The position numbers were made by a program, and so were the translations under genes. Under the pieces are notes generated by a model. It worked only from the letters and a program-made list of their open reading frames with translations, had not been told where the DNA came from and ran no database searches. A stretch of 64,000 nt of DNA. Source: Progne subis subis. Its lineage: Eukaryota; Chordata; Aves; Passeriformes; Hirundinidae. Positions within the stretch are counted from its first letter, which is position 1, and each line of letters starts with the position of its first letter. Shown piece by piece: positions 45,261-55,538 of this stretch. The DNA lies in contig JAKJHU010000083.1 of assembly GCA_022316685.1 (NCBI GenBank), forward strand, positions 744,001-808,000, read 5' to 3'.

Positions 45261-47049
45261 GGCTTCACGGTATTTCCCCCCTTCTTCCCTTTAACCTCTC
45301 CAGCTGAATCGGTGCTTTTCCATCAGTATAGAGTGAAAAATGAGAGCAGAGACATTCATTCTTGTAGTTTGAGGAATGCCCAAGTTACTTGTGTTGGGCC
45401 TTGGTCCCTCTACTACAAATTTCCCTTGATTTTCCCATCCGTTTTGAGTTTTGTTTGTTTGTTTGTTTTTAATTTTTTTTCCCTGTGTGTAACTGATCTG
45501 ACAGTGACTTCCCTGTTCACTCCTTCCCCCTGGCCAATCTGTTCATGAAAAATAAGCTCAGCATTGCCCAAATGCTCCCAAGTAAAGGCTGTGCATGAAG
45601 AAGGGCAGAAACTCCCATTTTATTACAATTTCACGGTGAAGGACAAAGAAATACAAAAAATAGGGGGTGGGGGCAGGAACAAGGTAAAATCTGGATATGG
45701 GCTAAGTAGGGAGTCAGTGTTGCCAAAACCGAATTGCAAACGTTTGTCTGTTTCACTGCTTTAGAGTGTGTATTTCTAAGCAGTGCTTGTTTCAAATCCC
45801 ATTCAGGAATTATATAGTATTCCATTTAAACTCAGCCGGTGTTTTGTCACCTGTGTGTGTTACAAACGAAAGGCCAAAATGGAAGGAGCTGGCACTGGAG
45901 CAAGCAGCAGCTGTCTAAAATCTGCAGCCTCGGAGATCTGCAGGAATGTGAGAGCAGGGGGCCGCTGCAGCGCTTTCAGAGTTCATGAGAATGTTCAGAA
46001 AGAAATGCTACATCATGTGGTAGAATCCACGTCCAGAGTTGTCACAGGCTTTTTTCATAGATGTATTAGGCAGCAGTGCGGTTTGAATAAACTGCCATTC
46101 CAACCTTCCCTCCTGGATACAGAACAACCCAGAACTCTGTTTGTACAGGGGACTCTGCCCTGGCAACCACACGCACCCAGTCTCTCCTGTCTGGCTGGTC
46201 AGCCCGGCTTAGTCTGGCCTCAGCTCCCGTTTTCTGTTTCTCTGAGTTTGGTGCAGATTAAGTCTGCATTTCTTTCGGCTGTTCTAGAAGGATGTAGGAA
46301 AATTTGTGAAGAAAGAAGTCTTGTGCTACTTTGTGCAGGCAAGAATTCCAGTTAATGTGCCTCCCTTCATGTCTGGATTATCTCTAATGCGCACATTGAC
46401 ACTGCCCTGCACAGACCAGTGAATTCATCCTGTACCCAGTCCTGCAAATCAAAACCTAAAGCTTTTATTGAAACCTTTATTGGTAGCCACATCTCGATTA
46501 GTAAAAAGGTTTTTAGAGCAATTTGAAATCATTACCTGGAGGCAGCTGAACCTGGCCTTCATTCCCCATGCTCTGTTCTGGGTTCAGGTATGCAGGCTGG
46601 GAAGAGCATCTACCTTCCTGGCTCACTTCTATTTTTCCCTGTCGAGAGCCTTTTCACAGCTGTTTTCAGCACTGGAAAAGTGGAAGAAATGTTTTTGAAT
46701 GTATCATGAAATGTTTTGTAATTTCTCAGTGGTAGCCACCCAGCAATATTTTTTCAAACCCCTAAGTTTCCTTTGACATGGGGGAACCCATCTACAAATT
46801 GTTGTTTTTTTTTTTTTTTTTTTTTAAAGCAGCAGAGGAGAGACTTCTGTTGTAGCTACAGCCTCAAAAATTGGTATTTTGAGAGATTTAAGAGCATTCT
46901 TTTAATGGAGGTAAGGTTGAGCTCCCGAGAAGAGTTCAGTAGAGGCCCTTGGTATCCAGTTACTGGGAGAAGCCCAGTGTCCTGATCTGCTGGGTTAGAA
47001 CCGGATGGGGTTATCCAAGACATCCAGCACAGCTCCTGCCCAGCTTTTG
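45261..47049. other. Stretch between the CCER1-like gene and IARS1
   Basis: Ordinary sequence between two CpG islands. A T tract lies near 46806-46825. A 190-codon plus-strand frame (45783-46355) shows no domain and is probably chance. Confidence 0.35.
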
Positions 47050-47650
47050 GCTCTGGGCCCGTGGTTGAAGCCTGTCCCCACCCACGGATCGGGCTCATTC
47101 CAAGCCCGTGCCCTCAGGAGTTTTCCCCGCGGCCGTGAGGGGAGCCGCGCCCGCCCCGTCCCCTCATGAGCCCTCCCCCAAGCCCCGCCCCCGCCCCGCC
47201 CAATCAGGGGCCGCGGGGCGGGCGCGCGGGAAGAGTTTCCCGGGCTGCTTCGCGCCGCCGTGACGCGTCGTCCGGATGAACTCCTGCCCAATGGGCGACC
47301 GCCTTACAAAGTTCAATTGTGCGGCCGCAGAGAGCCGCGCGCTGATTGGCCGTGGCGCCGGCGGTATTTCCGGCCATGCTGCGCCTGGCGCGATTGCATC
47401 ATGGCGGGACGGAGGTGAGCGTCGGGGGCCACGGCCCAGGCCGGACCCTCGGCACCTCACGGCCCCGCCGGCCGGGCTTAGCTCATGCGGGTGGCTCCGA
47501 GACACGAGGGCGAGGCCGCTCCAGCGGCGTGTCGGGGCGCTTGGCGGGGGAGCCGGTACCTTTCGGGTGGCCCGGGCAAGCGGCGGCTCATGGCCCGGCA
47601 GGTGCCTCTGCTGTCATGCGGTAGCGGTGTCCGGCTGGGCTGGCAGCTGC
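47050..47650 (+). promoter_or_regulatory. IARS1: IARS1 CpG-island promoter
   Basis: CpG-dense, TATA-less housekeeping-type promoter. GC boxes occur near 47180-47200. CCAAT boxes are at 47200-47204 and 47288-47292, and an inverted one (ATTGG) at 47345-47349; multiple spaced boxes suit NF-Y. A CRE-like TGACGCG lies near 47261 and an ETS-like TTTCCGG near 47367, close to the probable start site. Confidence 0.75.
47375..47414 (+). other. IARS1: IARS1 exon 1 (untranslated), end of exon
   Basis: The exon ends at a strong donor, GGAG|GTGAGC (GT at 47415-47416). The start is not determined; transcription probably begins just downstream of the ETS-like site. It contains ATGGCGGGACGGAG at 47401, which cannot begin the enzyme: spliced to the candidate exon at 49045 it meets TAA after five codons. 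Confidence 0.5.
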
Positions 47651-47908
47651 CCGGCGGCGTTTGGCGTTATAAGCTCGTGTTTCATGTGTACAACATCACG
47701 TTCATATGTGTGTTTTACTCCCTGGGGGCTCTCCAGATTCTTTGCTTTTTCGGCAATTTAGGGGTTACTAGAGCAGGTACTTATTAAAGGTTATACAGAG
47801 CTTAATACTTAACAAGTTTTGGTTTCATTAGTTACTTGTACAAAGAATTTAATGTCCCTTACAACGTGTGGTATGTCTTAAGCATTTCCTTCAGCATCGT
47901 TTTAATGC

Positions 47909-47926
47909 GGGGGGGGGGGGGGGGGG
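47909..47926 (+). repeat. Run of 18 G in IARS1 intron 1
   Basis: Eighteen consecutive G's about 500 bases downstream of the exon 1 donor, on the sense strand; able to form G-quadruplex structures and prone to length error. Confidence 0.9.
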
Positions 47927-49044
47927 AGTTTGATGAATGCCCCCTTTTTATTGCTGCAGCTGCAGTGTCTTTGATATCTCTAGCAGACGTGTGCTTCCAC
48001 AGCCCGGGAGCCTTTTGGAAACTGCAGAAAGCATTTTTATTCGGTTTGGTGGTGACATGCTTAGAAAGCAGCTGCCAGGTAATAGAATTTAGTTGTCACG
48101 TAAAAGCAGTGTTCAGTAACTCAGTTGACACTGGTTTCTGAGTTTTTATTAAAAAGACATAGTTCAAAGTTATTTCAAGATAACCTAGATTTCTTTTTTT
48201 TCCCCCCCAATGAAATGGTCCAGTTTTAATCACGGTAGTATGATGATGACAAAAATTTCTGAAGCCATCATGAGATACAGTGTAAAACTGGGCTCTTGCA
48301 TAGCATGAAGGTTTTGTATCTAAAGACAGCATTAACTGATGGGTGTGCTTGTTGCTTTAGCAGTGTTTTAATTGGCTTTTCGGTATTAAAGGAAAACCTT
48401 GGAGGGGCACAGCTGGGGTAATGTTGTAGTTTTATTCCCTGTATAAGACACTAGCACAGGATTTTCAGACGCTTGTTCTGTACTTCAGCATTCTGTTCCC
48501 ATCCAACCATCCTTTTGTTTTATTCTTGGCTGTTTCCATCCCTTCTAGAAATGGAGAATTTTGATTATCAGGTGAACAGTTTAGACTGATGTTACCCCAG
48601 AACAGTACCTGGCAGAAATGGGGGCCAGGTGTATATGGAAAGCAGAGCATTGTTTAATTTTGGAGAAGGCAGCTGTAGATGGCGAAAGGAGGGTCCTCAT
48701 CTTCGGAGGGAGCTTTGGTCTGTTTCACAGAGTAGTTTGTGAGAGAAGGTGACTGGAACAAGAGTAAAAGACTGATCATAAACCACTGGAAATCAGAAAC
48801 CTTTTGTACACCTTTAGCTCATCTTGTGTCTTTATACGTAGATTTTCACAGTCAACAAAATACCTCGAAATCCACTTAGTTTTAATCATGTATCTGATGT
48901 ATGGAAAGTACAATAATATTTCTCAAATATGGGTTCATTTCATTCATAGTGGTGTTTTAATTGAATTTTTATTGATTAAAAAATAATATTTAAAAAAGCA
49001 CATATGAACTTGCTTTTATGGTTTTAATGCATTTTTTCTTGTAG

Positions 49045-49134
49045 ATAAGAAGCCCAGCTTAAGTCTCAGACTGCTATAGTACAGTCTCCAAACTCTGACA
49101 CCTTTGCTAGTGAATGTCGTTATCCTCTAGAAAA
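49045..49134 (+). other. IARS1: Candidate IARS1 untranslated exon 2
   Basis: A 90-base segment between a good polypyrimidine acceptor (TTTTTTCTTGTAG) and donor (AAAA|GTGAGT). It lies between exon 1 and the first coding exon. No coding frame continues through it. It could also be a chance pair of splice-like sites. Confidence 0.4.
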
Positions 49135-51365
49135 GTGAGTGTACTTCAAAAAAACTTGCTTAATGGTGCATTGTCTTAAACTCTTAACACTTCTTGTTAG
49201 CAGAAAAGGAATAGAGAACCCTCCTTGTGTTTACTGATCTCTGTAAATGTGAAATGTTGTCTGAAAGTATGGTTCAATTAGATGTGTTTGTAGAATTTCT
49301 GTAATACAGTATGCGATGTTTTTACTCAGTCTGTGTTCAAAGTAATGAAGTTGTCCTTGATTGTTTTGTGATTTAAAATACCTAGACTGGTTAGCGAGAT
49401 TTTTTCTGTGCTGTAGAGATATTCATACCTCTGTCTATAAAATGATTGCTTGGCGTTTTTTCTCAGCTGAGGTTAAGCCATGATGAGATTTTCAATGCGC
49501 TTTTGCCTTTTAAGTCAGTCTGTTTAAAATTCTGGTTTGTATCTTGGAAAAAATAACCGGTAGTGATGGATGCATATTAATTCCCAGCAGTCTTTTTTTC
49601 CCCCCTGCTTCTGATGCAATAAACTCTGCTATTGCTGAGAGTGTGGATGGATTTGTGCCCTGTGGTTACTGGACTCTGCTGTGCCCGTGCAGTGCTTCAG
49701 TTGGAGGATGGGCCCACAGTGACTCTGTGATTTATGCAGGGAGTCTGTGATCCGTGAGCAGCCTCCCCAGCCCGGTCACAGGCACACCCAAAGCCCCAGC
49801 CTGCCTCTGCTTTGTGCAGTGATACACACCTTACAGCTGGCCAGTCTCCAAACCCTTTGCACTTAACCACTAATTTGGGAGGGCTGAGCTTGAGTCTTCA
49901 GATCCTTAAACCTCAGGTCACCTGGCTTGTGGGAGATGAAAGCTTTAGGGCTGAATTTTTTTATCACTTCCATTGTCTCTGATCAAATCACTGAGAGAGA
50001 ATGGTGAAAACTCTCCTGCAAGTTGTGTGTAGAGTAACTCAGTGTGCTCAGGTTGGTTGTTATCTTTTTAAAATACATCCAGGCCATGTCCATGTGTTCC
50101 CTGTCAGCCCCTGATTTCCCCTCCAGATGCTGTGTTGCATGTGCATCAGGTTGTGGGATTCTCAGTTATAATAATATGATCATGGTAAGGGATAATTTGG
50201 GTTTATTAGTGGAGAGAATGATTTGTCATGAATGTAGAAGCAGTGGAATTGGTCTGTAGCACATTTTTTCATAGGGGTTCAGGCCTTGAGTGGTCAGTTT
50301 TTGTTGTGTTCTGGTTTTTGTGGTGTTTTGTGGTCCATCTTGGAATGTTTTGGAATTTCAGCTGTAACTGGAAGAATTGTCTTTATGCATTTGTCTTTGT
50401 TGCTGCTTTATGGTTAGTACTTAAAAGCCTGAGTAATTCTCAGGACTCAGGCCTTGTGCCGTTACTTGTAACTCTCCAATTGATTGAAGCTCAAGGCTGT
50501 AGTAGCTACTTCAGGTGTAAGTGTGCTCAGGAGCAGCAGCACTAAACTGAGAGATGGAAGCACCCTTTTATTCTGTAGCATCATCTATTAGAACCTTCAT
50601 GACCAATTTGCTCCTGTTAGGGAGCTTCTGTCTTAAGACACCCTTATTCCCCAGAACTTTATTTAGTTCTTGCCGTGGTGTTTTACTGAAATTTGACCCC
50701 TTTCTGTCTCATAGCAGGTCTGGAACCAGGCAACTGGTGGTCCTAATTACATTGAGAATTCCTCTTCCCTGTGTTGTACAGCATTGGGGCTTAGTTTTAC
50801 TGTACTTTTCCAACTCATGTTCACCTTTGCAGTGTTTTTTCAACTGTGCTCTCTGCAGTCCAGCTGCTTTTAGGGGCATCTGAGATTGCTGGCACAGCCT
50901 GATGGAAAATGCTCTTTTAAACATCTAATCAGTGTGAATAAATGTACAGTGAAAAGGAGCCCCTTCTTCAGTAATTTAAAGTGAAACTCTCTGATAAAAG
51001 CTGGTGCTGAAGGGTCAGTTTGAACTTGAAAGCTTTTCCTGAAGAAAAAACCCCAAACCTGTAACCAAGAAATAATTTATCCTTTGACTGTTTTCTCTGG
51101 GAAACAGAAATAAAAACATGATAAAAAAGGCAACAATCATAGTTGAATGAATGTAGAATCCTTTTCCTGTTCCAAAACTTTGGTGCCAGTAAGTAAAAAT
51201 TAGGCTCTTTTTAGAATGGAGTGCTACAATGAATCAGGCTCTTTGGGGAACTGAGCTTTGGATTGGTGATACGGATTTTAAAGATAAAAGGTGTATTTGT
51301 GGAGTTATTTTTTTCTCACTTCTGTTCAATATGTATTTTTCTCTTCTTGATCCTTGTTGGGAAAG
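49135..51365 (+). other. IARS1: IARS1 intron before the first coding exon
   Basis: Ordinary intronic sequence; no repeat family, RNA gene or extra exon that I can support. Plus-strand frames at 50228-50545 and 50554-50883 look like chance. Confidence 0.4.
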
Positions 51366-51485
51366 AATGGTTCAACAAGTTCCAGAAAACATAAATTTTC
51401 CAAACGAGGAAGAGAAGATCTTGACGCTCTGGAAAAATCTTAATTGTTTCAAGGAATGCCTGAAGCAGTCAAAGAACAGACCTAG
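51366..51485 (+). CDS. IARS1: IARS1 first coding exon
   Basis: Start codon ATG at 51367. The exon encodes VQQVPENINFPNEEEKIL and on to CLKQSKNRPR, the conserved N-terminus of cytoplasmic isoleucyl-tRNA synthetase, which charges tRNA-Ile with isoleucine and works in the multi-synthetase complex. Acceptor AG at 51364-51365 after a pyrimidine-rich tract; donor GT at 51486-51487. It ends in phase 2 (AG|G). The gene continues past the window; the five visible coding exons total 597 bases, 199 codons, of an enzyme about 1260 residues long. Confidence 0.9.
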
Positions 51486-51987
51486 GTAAGAATATATTCA
51501 AAGCTGGAGCAACTGCGTGTGTGGCAGTGCAGGGTTGGCTTGGCTCTAATTGCTCTTTGTTTTTCCTTGGTTCTGTAAACAGCAGCTGCTCCCTTTTCCA
51601 ACAGCAGACCTGGCTCATGCTGCTGTCCCTTTATATTTCACTTGGTGAAGAATCAGAAGTGTTCAAACAGTTGTAATAAACCTGTAATTTCCTGCCTTGG
51701 TGGGTTTGTAGGAGGAATGGGGAGGTAAACAAAGAAGTCCTGCTGTTGTGCAGCACCGTGTTGGGGTGTTCCATGTGAGTCCTGGAAGAGCTGGCAGTGG
51801 TAGGAGCTGAGCAAGTTGGAATGTTCCTTTCAGTCTCAGTGCCAGTGTGGCACCTGTGCTGGCTAATATGGAAGAGGAAGGAATGGAGATTTTCCTAGGG
51901 AAACACAAGTAGTAGAAGCGTAGAGTCACGCTGTCTGAAGGCTTGCTGCTCAGTTTTTGTTTTAATGAAGAATATTTTGTGTTGTAG

Positions 51988-52144
51988 GTTTAACTTCTAC
52001 GACGGGCCCCCGTTTGCCACGGGGCTCCCCCACTATGGCCATATTCTTGCAGGAACCATCAAAGACATTGTTACCAGATTTGCTCATCAGAGTGGTTTTC
52101 ATGTTGACAGGAGGTTCGGCTGGGATTGCCATGGCTTACCTGTG
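51988..52144 (+). CDS. IARS1: IARS1 coding exon with HIGH motif
   Basis: Encodes [19 protein letters not shown], containing the class I synthetase HIGH-type motif in its HYGH form, which binds ATP. Then follow [20 protein letters not shown] and GWDCHGLPV. Acceptor TTGTAG (51986-51987); donor GT 52145-52146. The catalytic residues visible here are those of an active enzyme. Confidence 0.95.
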
Positions 52145-52586
52145 GTATGTGTCGTGAATTTACCTGCAGATACTTCTGGTGTTCCCTGCTTTTCACTCAT
52201 GTTTCTGTTACTCTTACGCCTGACATTGTTGCTAAAAGAAAAATGGAATTTTCTTGTCCAGTGTGTTTCTCTGGATTTTGTGTGTGGTGAATTGTGGTGG
52301 AGCTTCCTGCTGGTCACCTGCACTCTTCATTGCTGTGAACCTGTATTTATTTGGTATATTTCTCAGAAACTGTTTTTTTTGTTAATTTTTTAGAAGATAC
52401 TAAAGAAACAATCATGCTGGGGTAAGCCTGTTGAAATCCCTGCTTATTTCAGGTGCAGCTCTCATGAAATCCCAAAAGATTGGAGGGGGCCCCTGAGCCT
52501 TAGAATGTGTAGGACACTTAAACTGTCCAGGGAAATCCTGAAAGCTTTTGATAACAGGATGTTTTATTTGTTTTCCATGCTCCCAG

Positions 52587-52706
52587 GAATATGAGATTGA
52601 CAAGACTTTAGGCATTAAAGGGCCAGAGGATGTGGCGAAGATGGGGATTGAAGCTTACAACAAAGAGTGCAGAGGGATTGTGATGAGATACGCCAAGGAG
52701 TGGGAG
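52587..52706 (+). CDS. IARS1: IARS1 coding exon
   Basis: Encodes EYEIDKTLGIKGPEDVAKMG and ends at MRYAKEWE, continuing the Rossmann-fold region. Acceptor TCCCAG (52585-52586), donor GT 52707-52708; phase 0 at both ends. Confidence 0.95.
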
Positions 52707-53688
52707 GTGAGTGAAGGCTCAGTCCGTGTTCTGCTGAGCATTTCCAAATGTGTTTGCAGAAGTGTTTCAAGTGGGGTGAACTTCATCCTTTTGTCTGATT
52801 ATGTGCATAAATCTCATGTCTTGAAGCTGCTGTGTTTCACCCTGTGATGCTGAAAGGGGAACAAAAAGAGCACCATTGTGCACAGAGACTGCTGTGCTGT
52901 CAAGGGAAGATTACTAGCAGGTTACCTGGAGCTCAGAGTGTCTAATGAGATATACTGAACAAATAATAGATACGTTGAGCATTGCCTCTTTCTTTGTGTC
53001 TTCTCTTGTGTAGAAAATTGAAAGATCTGTCTTTGGTTTTCAAATGGAGCCATTAAAGAAGATTAACCTCACTGCTTTTCTGCTCCTCCTTCCCCACTGT
53101 CTTTTCATTGCCAGAGTGCAGGGCAACAGCTTGTATTTTTGGAAGAAGAGACATTCTCATATCTGGTTTTGTCACAAGAGGTGTAGGTAAACCCTCGGGC
53201 TTTGCAGATAATACTGGTGTCAGCTTTGCATCCCAGGAACATGGGGAGAGTTTTGTTGTCTGCAAGTTTGAAGAATGGTAGTTCTCTAAAATGATTTCCA
53301 ATAAAGCTTTATCTTAACCATCATTTTTCTTTTCTGAGGCAGAACAGTCCTAATTATTTTAATTTTTCCTTGTGCAAAAGCTCTTCTACTTCATCGCACT
53401 CCTCTGCATGTTTCTAGTCCTGCTGTATTTCTTTTCATGGAAACAGCAGTTTCTTACTTGAGTATCTCTTGCCTCTTGCCCTTGGGAGCATTTTGAAGTT
53501 ATGGCCAGTGTCTGAAGAAACCAGAGCTGCCTTGGGTAGAGTAACTGTGGCCTAAACCTCAGTGAGTGGCTGGATGGAAAGCAGACAGTTTTTCTTTTCA
53601 AATGACACTCTGAAATGTATTTCAAACCCATCGTTGGTAATTCTTTGTTGATTTTTTAGAAATAAAAATAGCAAGATTCATTCTGGTT

Positions 53689-54165
53689 TGTTGTGGTGAT
53701 TTAACCCCATCTGGCAGCCAAGTGCCAATGACTGGAGACAAGAACAGTTTAACTGAAACAAAATAAAATACTGTAATGATGCTAATGATAATAATAATAG
53801 TAAAACAGAAAAGTGAGGGAGGAATAAAAGCCAGGAAAACCAAGTGATGCCCAGCCTGTCTCTGCCCAGTGATTCACAGCTCCTGGTCAAGTCCCCCCAG
53901 TTTCTCTGCTGGGCACAGTGTCCTGTGCTGTGGAATGCCCCTTTGGCCACTTTGGATCAGCTGTCCTGGCTGTTCTCCCATCCAGCTCCTTGTGCAGCTC
54001 CTGGCTGGCACAGCCTGGGAAACTGAGAACTCATTGCTTAGGGCAAGCGCTGCTCAGCAGCACCTGAGCCAGCAGTGGGTTAACAACATTACTGCCATCC
54101 GAAATCTGAAACACAGCACTTTAACAGCTATGAAGAGGAAAATTAACTTTATCCCAGCCAGACCT
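53689..54165 (-). mobile_element. ERVL-type solo LTR in an IARS1 intron
   Basis: Minus strand ends GGGGTTAAATCACCACAACA at 53689, the usual 3' end of a common bird ERVL LTR, and begins near GTCTGGCTGGGATAAAGTTA at about 54165, its usual start region. Between them lie AAAGGGGCATTCCAC and the ATTATTATTATCATT tract also typical of the family. Antisense to IARS1. Confidence 0.75.
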
Positions 54166-55455
54166 GGAACGTTTGTGGTTCATTTTCCATACCTTGTAAC
54201 TTGCTGTGCTTCAGCAGCTGGTGTTTTTGCAGTGCTGGTTAGGCTGAGCGCTTGATCTTTTGGGTGGTGAAAGGATTTTGTATTTTGTTTTGTTCATAAA
54301 CTTGTGTATTTTAGATGGTGAAAATAATGAAATTTGTGTAAATATCATTTGACTTGTAATAAATTCAAATATTTTGGACTAGTGCTAGGAGAGGAGTTAC
54401 CAACATTCCTGTTAGATAGTGTTTATTTTCTGCCTGGAGTGGCTAGCAAATATTTGAGCCTCATGAAAAGAACAGAAAAGGTTCCTTGGCTGTGAGAGAT
54501 CTTAAAATGCTGAGACCAAGCGTAATGCTCCAACTTTGTGGGTCCTTGTGCTGATCAGTCCTTGGCTATGGATCTTCCTCGTGGAATGTCATAGTGGCTC
54601 CAAGGTCAGGATGGAAACTGATCCATGTCAGGAGCTCAGGTGTTGTGTGAAAATGTAGAGGTGAGAGAATGAATGTGTTCTCTGTTCCCTTTGCTGGTTT
54701 GACATCCAGTGTGGACTGTGTGTAACAGCTTCTGGACAGGTGTCCCTGACTTGGCTGTCTGTAGAGCTGGGGGTTGGGTTGGCTGTGAAATCCCCCTTGT
54801 CCCAGTGAATCCCACAGCTGGCTCATTCCTCATTAGTGTCTGGATGTCACCATGATCTGTCCTGAGACAGGGGCTGGCACCTGTCACTGCTGTGGCTTTG
54901 GCAGCCTCTCATGGCTCTGGGGAGTCAGAGAAAGCAGTTGGCCCTGGAATAGTTTGATAACTTGTCGCGTATCAGTTTCTTTCAGCATTTCTTTGTCCTC
55001 AAGTTACATAATGTTTTCATGTAACTGAAAGCTGATAGACTCAGTCTTCTGCGTTTTCACTGTCTCTGCAACAAGTAGTCTTAAAAATAGAAGTGAGACC
55101 GCTGTAATGAAAAGTGATTTTCAGGCATTTGAACCTTGGCTGAACCTTTAGTGAGCCACCATTTCTATTTGATGAATGACCCAAGTGATCTACCATTTCT
55201 GAACACATTTGCCTGGTTGTGTGACCTTGGTTCTAAATAACCACACTCGTGGTTTCATTCCTTCCTTACCTATTTGAATACACTGTTTGCAACTATTACT
55301 ATGCTAAAATATTTTATAGATGTATTTCATTGAGATGGAACAAACACTGCACTTAAAAACCCCACTGATTTTTATTTTACAGAATAAACATTGGTGATGT
55401 GTCACGATGAACATTGTTAAAATGCCTTTCAATCTCTGTGTTTGTATCTTGACAG

Positions 55456-55538
55456 TTCAGTGTGACCAGATTAGGACGCTGGATTGACTTTGAAAATGAC
55501 TACAAAACTCTTTACCCCGAGTTCATGGAGTCTGTGTG
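55456..55538 (+). CDS. IARS1: IARS1 coding exon
   Basis: Encodes FSVTRLGRWIDFENDYKTLY and ends PEFMESV plus two bases of a Trp codon. Acceptor GACAG (AG 55454-55455), donor GT 55539-55540. The 2.75 kb intron before it carries an ERVL-type LTR. Confidence 0.95.
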
